Source: DATAXI01 sp036266845 (lineage in GTDB: Bacteria; Verrucomicrobiota; Verrucomicrobiia; Chthoniobacterales; Chthoniobacteraceae). From it: 35,087 bases of DNA. The notes beneath the pieces are model-generated. The model was not told the origin of the DNA. It did no database searches and was given only the letters and a program-made list of their open reading frames with translations. This document shows, one piece after another, positions 8,310-16,320 of this stretch (the first letter of the stretch is position 1; every line of letters begins with the position of its first letter). The translations under genes and the position numbers were made by a program. The stretch is taken from contig DATAXI010000067.1 in the NCBI GenBank assembly GCA_036266845.1, forward strand, positions 1-35,087, in the 5' to 3' direction.

Positions 8310-9893
8310 TCAAAAAAGGATCGCCATCTCCAGCCCCGCGCGATCGCGGCTGAACGGATCGGAGCCCTCGCCGGTGGAAAGATTCTGGCTGTACTCGTAA
8401 AAAAGGCCGACCGTGAGCCAGCTCAATGCCGCCCACTGGATTTCCGGCCGCACATAATAGTAATTATCCTCGCGGGTCGCATTCACGCCCGGTGTCGTGG
8501 AGGAGTAGTCGGAATTCACATATCCGCAGGAGATTGCCACCGTCCAGTGCTGGGCGATTCCCTGGCTGACCGTCAGGTCCACGGTGCTCGCGGTGTAATC
8601 CTGATCGTTCAGCAATGCCGAGGCGTAAACCTGCCGGCTCACGGTGACATCCACATGCGTGGTTTCCCGGGGAGCCCACGCCCCCTCGATCATTACAATC
8701 GGCGTCACCACATTGCCAAGCCCGCTGGCGTACTGCCGCAATTGCCCGGCTACTTCCCCAATCACCATCACCTTGCCGGTAGCCTGGTAACTGCCGCGAA
8801 AGCTGAGATTCTCGAATGTCTGGTTCACCTGGCCGGGCACGATCAGGTAGCCGGCCTGCGTGCCGAGGCCCACCTGCGTCTTGGGCGAGTACTGGTAATT
8901 GAAATAAATCTGGCCCTCGATCTGGCTGGAGGAGATAAGGCCGCCGTAATCGGAGCGCGTATAGTCCGCATCCACATCCATCGAGGTTTTATCGCTCAGA
9001 ATGTGGTGCCCCGTGACGCCGGCATAATAAAGGTTGCGGCGCACGCGGTTGGTCGCATCGATGTCCGAGCCGGTATCGGAATCCACGGATAGATTCACCC
9101 CAAGCGTCGTCTGCGGAAGCTGCCACTGGAATTGCATGTGCCCGTCCGAGTCCACGTCCGTCAGCTTCGGATGAATCATGTAGTAATTGACGGTGGCCGT
9201 ATAATCCACCAGCAGAAAGCATGGCGTCTCATCATTCCCAAGCCGCATGGTGACGCCGGGAGAGAAGCTGGTGATGTAATCGCTGACCTGATCCTCCGGC
9301 TGCACGAAGATATTGCCGTCGTACAGGCTCGTGATGCTGAAATGGGGCTTGAAACTCCAGTCCCCGGAAAGGATGAGCGGCCGCTCGTCAAAGTCATTGA
9401 TGGCCTCGGTCAGGAACATGGGCGATGAAACACCGGCGAGGTCCCACTCATTGAAGGACCTCAACAGAGGCGGATCGTTCGCGATAGGCACTTCGTCCGC
9501 CGCCGCCGTGGTGGAGATCAGCGGGACATCCGGAGCGGGCGTCGGTTCGGGCGGCGCTTGCGCGGGTTCATTGGCCTGCGCGGTGGAAGATTGGCCGAGC
9601 GTGGATGGCACGCTCCAATCGTCGCCCCCGGATGACGTGCCGCTCGCGGAAGCAGAATCCGCGGCGGGGCCGGGATCACTCGCGGCAGCGGGATCGTTTG
9701 CCGGAGTCGAGTCGTCCGTGGACGCTGCGGTTTCCGTTTGGACCTGGGATACCGCCGCAGTCAACCATTGGACGGAAGTGCTTCCTATGGCGATGCAGCA
9801 GAGCGTTCCGGTGGCAAATACAATCGCGAAGATGCAAATCCACATCGCTTTGCCCGGACCGCTTTTGTAGATCCGTTCATTCACCGGTACCAA
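8310..9893 (-). CDS. Outer-membrane beta-barrel protein of the polysaccharide export operon
   Basis: A protein of up to 527 residues. A basic N-terminus and hydrophobic segment (WICIFAIVFATGTLCCIAIG) act as export signal, followed by a low-complexity Ala/Pro/Ser/Asp linker (about 45-120). From about residue 150 to the end there are alternating amphipathic strands rich in Tyr, Thr and Asp, ending in LEMAILF with a terminal Phe, the usual barrel-assembly signature. It resembles the BBP2/DUF560-like barrels found beside exopolysaccharide genes and may be the outer-membrane pore for the polymer. The start is uncertain: TTG at 9893, GTG at 9884 and ATG at 9845 are in frame and none has a clear ribosome site. 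It sits 12 nt after the small repeat protein and 21 nt before the Wza-like gene. Confidence 0.75.
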   Translation of the reverse strand: MVPVNERIYKSGPGKAMWICIFAIVFATGTLCCIAIGSTSVQWLTAAVSQVQTETAASTDDSTPANDPAAASDPGPAADSASASGTSSGGDDWSVPSTLGQSSTAQANEPAQAPPEPTPAPDVPLISTTAAADEVPIANDPPLLRSFNEWDLAGVSSPMFLTEAINDFDERPLILSGDWSFKPHFSITSLYDGNIFVQPEDQVSDYITSFSPGVTMRLGNDETPCFLLVDYTATVNYYMIHPKLTDVDSDGHMQFQWQLPQTTLGVNLSVDSDTGSDIDATNRVRRNLYYAGVTGHHILSDKTSMDVDADYTRSDYGGLISSSQIEGQIYFNYQYSPKTQVGLGTQAGYLIVPGQVNQTFENLSFRGSYQATGKVMVIGEVAGQLRQYASGLGNVVTPIVMIEGAWAPRETTHVDVTVSRQVYASALLNDQDYTASTVDLTVSQGIAQHWTVAISCGYVNSDYSSTTPGVNATREDNYYYVRPEIQWAALSWLTVGLFYEYSQNLSTGEGSDPFSRDRAGLEMAILF

Positions 9894-9905
9894 TTTACCA
9901 GGCGG

Positions 9906-10322
9906 TTACCGGGTTTCCGGCGACACAACTGGCCCTCCCACGTTTTGCAAGCTCGGGGGCGTGAGCAGCGGGTTCGCTTTTTTGTAATACTCAGCCGGCG
10001 CTGTGTTGGGGCCGGGATCCACGGATTCCGGTCGTTCTCCCACGAATTCTCCCACGGGAGGAAGCGTCTCCTTGCCGAGCGTTTCCTTCCCGTCAGGCGC
10101 GAGCGTCTCCTTGCCATCCGGAGGCAGCGTTTCCTTGCCGTCAGGCGGCGCAGCGGTTGCCGCCGGAGTGACGCCCGGCGCGGCCGGCGTGGGCGAAGCA
10201 TTCGCCAGGATTGGGCCGGAGTATTCCTGCGGATAATCTGGACGGGAGAGGCCGACGCCGTAAACGCACAATCCGAGAAGACCGGCGCCAAAAGCGCATA
10301 CAACAATGGATCGTTTTTTCAT
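9906..10322 (-). CDS. Small membrane-anchored protein with PDGKETL repeats, function unknown
   Basis: A 138-residue protein starting at the ATG at 10322, directly preceded by an in-frame GTG. The N-terminus (KKRSIVVCAFGAGLLGLCVYGV) is a signal anchor or uncleaved signal. The rest is Pro/Ala-rich and predicted disordered, with three PDGKETL units and one truncated GKETL unit at residues 59-87. It is the first gene after rfbA and just before the barrel, Wza and Wzc genes, so it is probably part of the envelope-spanning export machine, perhaps a periplasmic spacer or inner-membrane partner like the TonB/GspC type of linker; this is a guess. I do not recognise a family. The 53-nt gap upstream is AT-rich and contains TATTAT-like stretches that could be a promoter. 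Confidence 0.65.
   Translation of the reverse strand: MKKRSIVVCAFGAGLLGLCVYGVGLSRPDYPQEYSGPILANASPTPAAPGVTPAATAAPPDGKETLPPDGKETLAPDGKETLGKETLPPVGEFVGERPESVDPGPNTAPAEYYKKANPLLTPPSLQNVGGPVVSPETR
10062..10148 (-). repeat. In-frame 24-nt tandem repeat coding for PDGKETL units
   Basis: Residues 59-87 of the small protein read as three consecutive 8-residue units (PPDGKETL, PPDGKETL, APDGKETL) followed by a shortened GKETL. The DNA units differ at synonymous positions, so the array is not a recent perfect duplication. The unit length keeps frame, so copy number could vary between strains without breaking the gene. Confidence 0.85.
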
Positions 10323-10378
10323 CACACTTAAGAAGCGAAAATCTACATTTTTAGGCCCAGCATAATGGCTATAATATT

Positions 10379-11353
10379 TTAGGGATCGACGGGCGTCGCC
10401 GCCAAGCGTGCCGGGGCTGTTTTTCTTGTAGGCTCCCCGTCGCGGGCAGTGTCCGTATTTGTCTTACGCGCGCCTCCTTGCGCGTGGATCAGTTGCCGCA
10501 GGTAATCCGCGTAATTCGTCTTTCCAAGGCGCGCAATGGATTCCTCCAACTGCGCGGTCGTGATCCAGCGCTGCATGTATGCGATCTCCTCAAGGCAGGC
10601 GATCTTCAGCCCCTGGCGGTTCTGGATTGCGCGCACAAAATCCGCCGCCTCCAGCAGCGAATCGTGCGTGCCGGTATCCAGCCACGCGAGACCGCGGCCA
10701 AGCACGGAGACATGCAAAAGGCCGGCTTCCAAGTATAGCCGGTTCAGATCGGTGATCTCCAGCTCGCCGCGGCTGGAGGGATCGAGCGACCGCGTGAGCG
10801 CGGCCACCTGCTCATCGTAGAAATAGAGGCCGGGCACCGCGTAATTGGATTTTGGATGCGCCGGTTTTTCCTCCAGGGAAACAGCGATGCCCTCCGCGTT
10901 GAACTCGACCACGCCGTAGCTATCCGGTTGCGCGACGTAGTAGCCGAAGATGGTTGCCCCTTTCTGCCGGGCGCTCGCATCCTGGAGCGTCGTGGAGAAA
11001 TCGTGGCCGTAAAAAAGATTGTCGCCGAGCACCAGGCAGGAGGGATGGCCATCGAGAAAATCCGCGCCGATAAGAAAGGCCTGTGCCAGCCCGCCGGGAT
11101 TTGGCTGCTCCGCGTAGGATATCCGGAGGCCCAGGTGGCTGCCATCGCCAAAGAGGCGCCGGAACTGCGGCAAATCCATGGGCGTGGATATGATCAAGAC
11201 CTCGCGAATGCCCGCCAGCATCAGGACGGAAAGCGGGTAATAGATCATTGGCTTGTCATACACGGCCAGCAGTTGCTTGCTGACGCCAATCGTGATGGGG
11301 TAGAGCCGCGTGCCGGAGCCGCCCGCGAGGATGATACCTTTGCGCGGTTTCAT
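10379..11353 (-). CDS. rfbA: Glucose-1-phosphate thymidylyltransferase
   Basis: RfbA joins dTTP and glucose-1-phosphate to make dTDP-glucose, the first step of dTDP-L-rhamnose synthesis. The N-terminal signature GIILAGGSGTRLYPIT binds the nucleotide; further family motifs are SKQLLAVYDKPMIYYPLS, LGDNLFYGHD and EEKPAHPKSNYAVPGLYFY. The start at 11353 is set by MKPRKGIILAGG and a strong GGAGG about 8 nt upstream; the frame is open further upstream but that stretch lies inside rfbB. It overlaps the rfbB stop by ATGA, so the two are translationally coupled. At 324 residues it is about 30 longer than usual, because of a Lys/Arg/Thr/Pro-rich tail after the normal end; whether the tail does anything is unknown. 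Confidence 0.95.
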   Translation of the reverse strand: MKPRKGIILAGGSGTRLYPITIGVSKQLLAVYDKPMIYYPLSVLMLAGIREVLIISTPMDLPQFRRLFGDGSHLGLRISYAEQPNPGGLAQAFLIGADFLDGHPSCLVLGDNLFYGHDFSTTLQDASARQKGATIFGYYVAQPDSYGVVEFNAEGIAVSLEEKPAHPKSNYAVPGLYFYDEQVAALTRSLDPSSRGELEITDLNRLYLEAGLLHVSVLGRGLAWLDTGTHDSLLEAADFVRAIQNRQGLKIACLEEIAYMQRWITTAQLEESIARLGKTNYADYLRQLIHAQGGARKTNTDTARDGEPTRKTAPARLAATPVDP

Positions 11354-12420
11354 ATCCCCACCTCCGTTCCCAGCCGCTGCCGCTGATATTTGCCGGAGGT
11401 GATATTCTCGCACCACGGCCGGTGGGCTAGGTACCATGCGACCGTCTTTCGGATGCCGGTTTCGAAGGATTCCAGCGGCTTCCAGCCCAGCTCGCCCGCA
11501 AGCTTCGAGCAATCGATCGCATAGCGGCGGTCGTGCCCCGGACGATCCCGGACATAGCTCTTCTGTTCCCGATAGGATTGTCCGCCGGAGCGCGGCGCCA
11601 GTTCGTCCAGCAGTTCGCAAATGCAATCCACCACCTTGATGTTTTGCCGCTCGCACATCCCGCCCACGTTGTAAGTTTCGCCAATGCGTCCCTGCTCGAT
11701 CACCAGGCGGATGGCCCGGCAGTGATCTTCGACATACAGCCAGTCGCGGACGTTTCTGCCATCGCCATAGATGGGCAGGTCTTTTCCCTCGAGCGCGTTG
11801 AGGATCATCAGCGGAATCAGCTTCTCAGGAAATTGGTAGGGACCGTAGTTATTGGAGCAATTGGTCGTCAGCACGGGCAGCCCGTAGGTATGATGATAGG
11901 CGCGCACCAGGTGATCGCTCGATGCCTTGGATGCCGCATAAGGGCTGTTGGGCGCGAAGGGCGTTGCCTCCGTAAAAGCGGGCTCCTCCGGCCCGAGCGA
12001 GCCAAACACCTCATCCGTGGAAACGTGCAAAAAACGGAACGCCTTCCGCTCCGCATCGGGCAGGCCTTTCCAATAATGCCGCGCGGTATCCAGCAGCCGC
12101 AGCGTTCCCGCCACGTTGGTTTCAATGAACGCTTCCGGGCCGTCGATCGAGCGGTCCACGTGGGACTCCGCCGCGAAGTTCGCAATCGCCGTGATCTTGT
12201 GGCGCATGAGCAGGTCGCCCACCAGTTCCCGGTCGCCGATATCTCCCTGCACGAAATTGTACCGCGCATCGCGCTCCGCGTCCGCCAGGTTCGCCGGATT
12301 GCCGGCATACGTCAGCTTGTCGAGATTCACGATGCGCTCGATTCCCGCTCCCTCCGCAAGGCATTGCAGGAGGAAGTTTGAGCCGATAAAGCCCGCGCCC
12401 CCGGTAACTAACAAACGCAT
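11350..12420 (-). CDS. rfbB: dTDP-glucose 4,6-dehydratase
   Basis: RfbB converts dTDP-glucose to dTDP-4-keto-6-deoxyglucose, the second step to dTDP-rhamnose, in the cytoplasm. This 356-residue extended SDR protein has the NAD-binding TGGAGFIGSNFLLQ at the start, the family's STDEVFGS segment (equivalent to the Thr/Asp/Glu catalytic positions) and the YAASKASSDH Tyr-x3-Lys pair. The ATG at 12420 has GGAGG 10 nt upstream. RfbC and RfbD are not in the window, so completing rhamnose would need genes elsewhere, or the keto-sugar goes to another 6-deoxysugar. It leads the minus-strand polysaccharide operon. Confidence 0.95.
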   Translation of the reverse strand: MRLLVTGGAGFIGSNFLLQCLAEGAGIERIVNLDKLTYAGNPANLADAERDARYNFVQGDIGDRELVGDLLMRHKITAIANFAAESHVDRSIDGPEAFIETNVAGTLRLLDTARHYWKGLPDAERKAFRFLHVSTDEVFGSLGPEEPAFTEATPFAPNSPYAASKASSDHLVRAYHHTYGLPVLTTNCSNNYGPYQFPEKLIPLMILNALEGKDLPIYGDGRNVRDWLYVEDHCRAIRLVIEQGRIGETYNVGGMCERQNIKVVDCICELLDELAPRSGGQSYREQKSYVRDRPGHDRRYAIDCSKLAGELGWKPLESFETGIRKTVAWYLAHRPWCENITSGKYQRQRLGTEVGI

Positions 12421-12508
12421 TGAGTGAATCCTCCCGGCATATTTCTCATTTCGTTCATTTCTAATCGAACAGAATGGTGGTGCGCAATTGGGCGCATGCT
12501 GGTTTTTC

Positions 12509-12550
12509 TGTAGGCGCACCTCTTCGCCCCCGGTGAAGAATTTGCCTACA
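12509..12550. other. Interrupted inverted repeat between response regulator and rfbB
   Basis: TGTAGGC at 12509-12515 pairs with GCCTACA at 12544-12550, and inside it TCTTC (12521-12525) pairs with GAAGA (12535-12539). It lies downstream of the response-regulator stop and about 90 nt upstream of the rfbB start. There is no T-run after the stem on either strand, so a simple intrinsic terminator is not well supported. It could be a dispersed repeat unit or a leader structure for the polysaccharide operon. Confidence 0.45.
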
Positions 12551-12564
12551 AACCCCGGACGCCC

Positions 12565-13275
12565 CTACATTCCGCCGGGCTGCGCGGGGTCGGGCGCCTT
12601 CACCAGCCCGTTTTCCATGGCATAACGCATGACCTCCGCATTGTTCTTCATCGCCATTTTTTTGAGGATGCGGCTGCGGAAGGTGCTGACGGTTTTGATG
12701 CTCAGGCAAAGCTCGGCGGCAATTTCCTTGGGCGTCTGGCCCGAGGCGATCATCCGCATGACCTGGTACTCGCGGTCGGAGAGGGATTGGTGCGGGGGCT
12801 TATTCGCATTCACGTCCAGGTGCGAGGCCAGTTTCTCCGCCAGCGAGGCCCGGATGTATTTGCCGCCGGCCAGCAACCGCTTGATGGCGGATACCAATTC
12901 CAGTTCCACCACGTCCTTGGTGAGATAGCCATCCGCACCGCTCCGCAGTGTGCGGATTGCGAATTGGTCCTCCGAGTATGTGCTGAGCACGAGCACCGGC
13001 GTCTTTGGCCGCTCATGACGGATGTCCTTCAGCAGATCGAGGCCGCTGCGACCCGGCATCGCGATATCGATCACGATGACATCCCAATGCTCTTTCCAGA
13101 CCATCTCCAGTCCGCCCTGCGAGTTGCTTGCCTCGCCCACCACAGTGTTCGCGAGCGCCTCGCAGATCGTCTCCACGATGCCGCGCCGGACCAGCGGGTG
13201 ATCATCGACCACCAGCACCTTGAGCGGAGCGCTTTTTTCCGAGGCGCCGGGCGCGGCAGGATTGCTTTCAGTCAT
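12565..13275 (-). CDS. NarL/LuxR-family response regulator
   Basis: A 236-residue cytoplasmic transcription factor. The receiver domain (about 18-135) has the acidic pair Asp24-Asp25, the phospho-acceptor Asp70 in VIDIAMPG, the Thr/Ser switch (VLVLSTYS) and Lys in YLTKD. The C-terminal LuxR/GerE helix-turn-helix (about 160-220) reads LSDREYQVMRMIASGQTPKEIA with a recognition helix near KTVSTFRSRILKK. A leftward TTG lies in frame, but ATG at 13275 is the more natural start. It follows the PAS kinase on the same strand after 155 nt and precedes the rfbB-led operon, so it may control polysaccharide production; that link rests on proximity only. Confidence 0.92.
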   Translation of the reverse strand: MTESNPAAPGASEKSAPLKVLVVDDHPLVRRGIVETICEALANTVVGEASNSQGGLEMVWKEHWDVIVIDIAMPGRSGLDLLKDIRHERPKTPVLVLSTYSEDQFAIRTLRSGADGYLTKDVVELELVSAIKRLLAGGKYIRASLAEKLASHLDVNANKPPHQSLSDREYQVMRMIASGQTPKEIAAELCLSIKTVSTFRSRILKKMAMKNNAEVMRYAMENGLVKAPDPAQPGGM

Positions 13276-13430
13276 GACTTCGTGGCGCAAGTGCGGTGGA
13301 TTTCCTCATCGGCTTCAAACAATTCATGGCATTCACGGATTTTTGAATCTTCGTTGGACGAACGTTCCGGTGGATGGGCTTTCGCATGGCCGCATTCCTT
13401 ATATTCCCGTCGCGGGCCGCGTTGGGACCG

Positions 13431-15482
13431 TCAGCGCCATAGACGCTCCTTCTTCGGTTCGGCGGCCATCTCGATGATGTTCTTGAGAGGTATCCGCAAC
13501 ACCGCCTCGGTGCCTGCCTTGGGCGTGCCGCTGATCTCCACCTGTCCGCCAAAGAGCTGCGCCCGCTCCCGCATGCCCAGCAGGCCGAGCGAGGCGTTGC
13601 GTTCCGCTACGGTGATGCCGCGTCCGTTATCGGTAACCGAGAGGATCAGGTTGCGGCTGTCCTGATCCAATAGAATGACGCAAGCCTTCGCGTTGGAATG
13701 CCGGGCCACGTTGGTCAGCATTTCCTGGAAGATGCGGAAGAGCGCCGTCGCCAGCGCCTGGTCCGCCTTGATTTCGGCGCTCCAGCGGTTCTGGAGCTTT
13801 GTCGCGATGCTGAATCGCTTTTCGAACTCCGCCGCCTGCCACTCGATGGCGGCGACGATGCCGAACGCGTCGAGCACCGGAGGGCGCAGCTCCGTGGCGA
13901 TCCTCCGCACGGATTCCATCGTCCCGTCGAGAAGCGTCATCATCCCGAAGATTCTTTCCTCGATCTCCTTCACCGCGTCGGGATGCTTCTGGCCGTTGCG
14001 CACGGCGGCGCCGACCCGGGAAACATCCATCTTGAGGGCCGTGAGCGCGCCGCCCAGCTCATCGTGAATCTCCCGCGCGATGTGGATGCGCTCCTCCTCG
14101 CGGGCGGATTGCAGCCGCGTGGAAAGCGCGCGCAGTTGCTCGTGGGATTTTCGCAATTCGGCCCGCGCCCGCTGGCGCTCCGTGACATCCACCATGAAGC
14201 CTTGCAGCACCTGGCTTCCCGTTTCATTTACGGTTACATGCCCAAAGTCCCGCACCCAGACCTCCTTGCCATCGCCTCGCTGCATCCGGTACTGCGTCGT
14301 GTGGCTGTGATCGCCGTTGCGGTCCGTCTGCTGCCAGAAGCCGGCCACCCGTTCGCGGTCATCCTGTTGCACCTTGGCCAGCCAGAACTTGGGCAGGTAC
14401 CAATCCTCCACCGGATAGCCCAGCAGCTTTTCCGCCTGTGGACTCACATAATTAAAGCGCCCTGTGGAGACGTCCCGCTCCCAGAAGAGCGCGTCCATGC
14501 CCTCCACCAGCCGCCGGAAGCGTTCCTCGCTCTGCTGCAGCGCGCTCAGGGTATCCTTGCGCTCGGTAATATCCTGCGCGGTGCCGATGACCTCATGCGG
14601 GCGGCCGTCGTGCGAGCGGTTGAAAACCGTCTCTCTCGCGCTAATCCAGCGCCACCGCCGGTCCGAGTCCAGCATTCGAAACTCGTATTCAAACACCTCG
14701 CCATCCTCCGCGGCGGCGAGTTCCGTGCTCCGCTCCGCCAGCAGCCAATGGTCGTCCGGATGCGTGTACTGCTCATGGAACATCGGACCCATCGCGATTA
14801 ATTCCCCCGGCGTGTAGCCAAGGATCTTGAAGATTCGCTCGTTCGCGTAAACGAAGCGCGCGGCGATCATGTCATAGACGTACAGGATATTTGGCGACGA
14901 TTGCGCCACGTGCTCGATGAACCGCTGACTCGCATGAAGACTCATCTCCGTGTGCTTGCGGCTCGTGATGTCCTGCACCGTCCCTTCGTAGAGAATCGGC
15001 CTTCCCTGCGCGTCGCGCACCACCCGCGAGTTTTCCACAATCCAGATGATGGTGCCGTCCCTCCGATAGACCTGGGACTCGAAGCCGACGACCTCGCCGG
15101 GATTTTTCATCAGCCGCTCAAATTCCGCGCGGCGGCTGCGGTCCACGTAAAGCTGAACGTTCAAATCCGTGAGCGCCTCCATGAGCGCGCGCGCCGATTC
15201 ATACCCATACATTCGGGCGAGCGCGGGATTCGCGCGCAGGTATCTTCCTTCCGGGGTGGTCTGGAAAAATCCCTCGAGGGAATGCTCGAAAAAGCCGCGA
15301 TAACTTTCGTCGGGATGCTCCGCCCTTCCCCCCGAAACCTCTGCGGGCGGCCCTATCCCTGAACCTCTACTGCGTAGTGGTACGTCCCATTTAATTTCCA
15401 TATGCCCAAATCTTCCCTGGCGGCGACCATATAGGCCGAACGGCTCCGCGCAAGCCGAAATTCCCTTGCTTATACCGTTCAT
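13431..15482 (-). CDS. Soluble PAS-PAS-PAS histidine kinase (HisKA_3 type)
   Basis: A cytoplasmic sensor kinase of up to 683 residues with no membrane segment. Three PAS/PAC units (about 57-170, 180-300, 305-425) each end in the typical GTVQDITSR, GTAQDITERK and FMVDVTERQ linkers. A HisKA_3 dimerisation domain carries the phospho-acceptor His473 in AREIHDELGGALTALK. The HATPase domain has an N-box (FQEMLTNVARHSNA), a G1 box (VTDNGRGIT) and G2 (GLLGMRERA). This class pairs with NarL-type regulators, and one follows directly. The ATG at 15482 lacks a clear ribosome site; an in-frame ATG at 15401 with GGGAAG upstream is an alternative and would leave all domains intact. PAS-1 is unusually similar to the PAS of the hybrid kinase at 16321. 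Confidence 0.93.
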   Translation of the reverse strand: MNGISKGISACAEPFGLYGRRQGRFGHMEIKWDVPLRSRGSGIGPPAEVSGGRAEHPDESYRGFFEHSLEGFFQTTPEGRYLRANPALARMYGYESARALMEALTDLNVQLYVDRSRRAEFERLMKNPGEVVGFESQVYRRDGTIIWIVENSRVVRDAQGRPILYEGTVQDITSRKHTEMSLHASQRFIEHVAQSSPNILYVYDMIAARFVYANERIFKILGYTPGELIAMGPMFHEQYTHPDDHWLLAERSTELAAAEDGEVFEYEFRMLDSDRRWRWISARETVFNRSHDGRPHEVIGTAQDITERKDTLSALQQSEERFRRLVEGMDALFWERDVSTGRFNYVSPQAEKLLGYPVEDWYLPKFWLAKVQQDDRERVAGFWQQTDRNGDHSHTTQYRMQRGDGKEVWVRDFGHVTVNETGSQVLQGFMVDVTERQRARAELRKSHEQLRALSTRLQSAREEERIHIAREIHDELGGALTALKMDVSRVGAAVRNGQKHPDAVKEIEERIFGMMTLLDGTMESVRRIATELRPPVLDAFGIVAAIEWQAAEFEKRFSIATKLQNRWSAEIKADQALATALFRIFQEMLTNVARHSNAKACVILLDQDSRNLILSVTDNGRGITVAERNASLGLLGMRERAQLFGGQVEISGTPKAGTEAVLRIPLKNIIEMAAEPKKERLWR

Positions 15483-15685
15483 TAAACATCGTGATTCGAG
15501 CTAATCGTCTCGGTTGAATCCTAAAGCCGCGGCGTATGAAGGACTTCCGGCTAGCCAGCGACGGCGGTGCGATTCGAGTTTGTACTGGCCTTTCGCTACA
15601 AAGAATCCGGGTTAGTCCTACAAGCGTGGGGAAACGTGGAATTTGGCTGGATGTTTCCCGCTTTCCTCCGTTATCCGGTGGATGC

Positions 15686-16075
15686 ATGGGTGAACCTGTC
15701 CAACTGGCGGTCAATGGGACGTTGATGCGCGGCCTGGAGCTGAATCAAAACATGATCAACGCAGGCGCGGTTTTTATGCGGGAGGCTCAAACGGAGCCCG
15801 CGTACAGGCTTTGGTCCATCGATGACCGGCATCCGGCCATGGTGCGGGTGAGAGAAGGGGGGGTAGCCGTGGCGCTGGAGGTGTGGGCGGTGCCGCCGGA
15901 GGGGCTTGCGGGGATATTGCTGGCAGAGCCGCCGGGGCTATCAATCGGCAAGGTCAAGCTGGCCGGGGGCGAGACCGTGCTTGGCGTCCTGGGAGAACCC
16001 ATCCTGTGCGAGGGGCGCCGCGAGATCAGCTCCTGCGGCGGATGGCGCGCATACATCGCGGGCAAGGGCGGCTGA
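15686..16075 (+). CDS. Free-standing allophanate hydrolase C-terminal-like domain
   Basis: A 129-residue protein matching the C-terminal (GGCT-like fold) domain of allophanate hydrolase (AtzF/DUR1,2): NGTLMRGLELNQNMINAGAVF at its start, EPAYRLW, AMVRVREGGVAVALEVWAV in the middle and ISSCGGWRAYIA at the end, in the family's order. In full allophanate hydrolase this domain follows an amidase domain and handles the N-carboxycarbamate product; here the amidase domain is absent. An upstream in-frame ATG at 15536 would add 50 residues with no family resemblance, so I use 15686, which has GGTGGA just upstream. It is divergent from the PAS kinase and lies 245 nt before the hybrid kinase. With a biuret-hydrolase-like gene 6 kb away it hints at allophanate metabolism, but single-domain members have no firmly known role. 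Confidence 0.75.
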   Translation: MGEPVQLAVNGTLMRGLELNQNMINAGAVFMREAQTEPAYRLWSIDDRHPAMVRVREGGVAVALEVWAVPPEGLAGILLAEPPGLSIGKVKLAGGETVLGVLGEPILCEGRREISSCGGWRAYIAGKGG

Positions 16076-16091
16076 CCGGTCGTTTTTCTCA

Positions 16092-16144
16092 GGCTGATCA
16101 GCCCGAGTGGCCCATGGGCAATTTTTGGCGTGGAATGCGCCAAA
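16092..16144. other. Two dyads in the 245-nt gap before the hybrid kinase
   Basis: A perfect 12-nt palindrome GGCTGATCAGCC lies at 16092-16103, right after the stop of the allophanate-domain gene. TTTGGCG (16124-16130) pairs perfectly with CGCCAAA (16138-16144) across a 7-nt loop. Neither is followed by a T-run in the gene's direction. They could be a weak transcription end for the upstream gene or operator sites for the kinase-activator operon. The rest of the gap to 16320 shows nothing clear, and the kinase start has no recognisable ribosome site. Confidence 0.35.
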
Positions 16145-16320
16145 GCAGGTGCGTTTATTTGCGCAATCATGGCGCGGATTGACCAGCGCCGCTCTTCCCT
16201 TGCCAAGGCATATTGCGGTCCGTTTCCCTGTAATCACTGAGGAGCCGGACGATTGGGCAGGCAATCGGCATCCTGTGTGCTTCACGCGCCTGCGACTCAA
16301 CTTCCACAAAACCAAAAATA

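Noticed and set aside
13268..13387. 39-codon minus-strand frame between the PAS kinase and its regulator
   Set aside because: Basic product overlapping the regulator start by 8 nt; AAGGA is upstream but at a poor distance and nothing supports function.
16115..16131. TGGGCA...TGGCG before the hybrid kinase as a sigma54 promoter
   Set aside because: Both boxes depart from consensus and it lies about 190 nt from the start codon.
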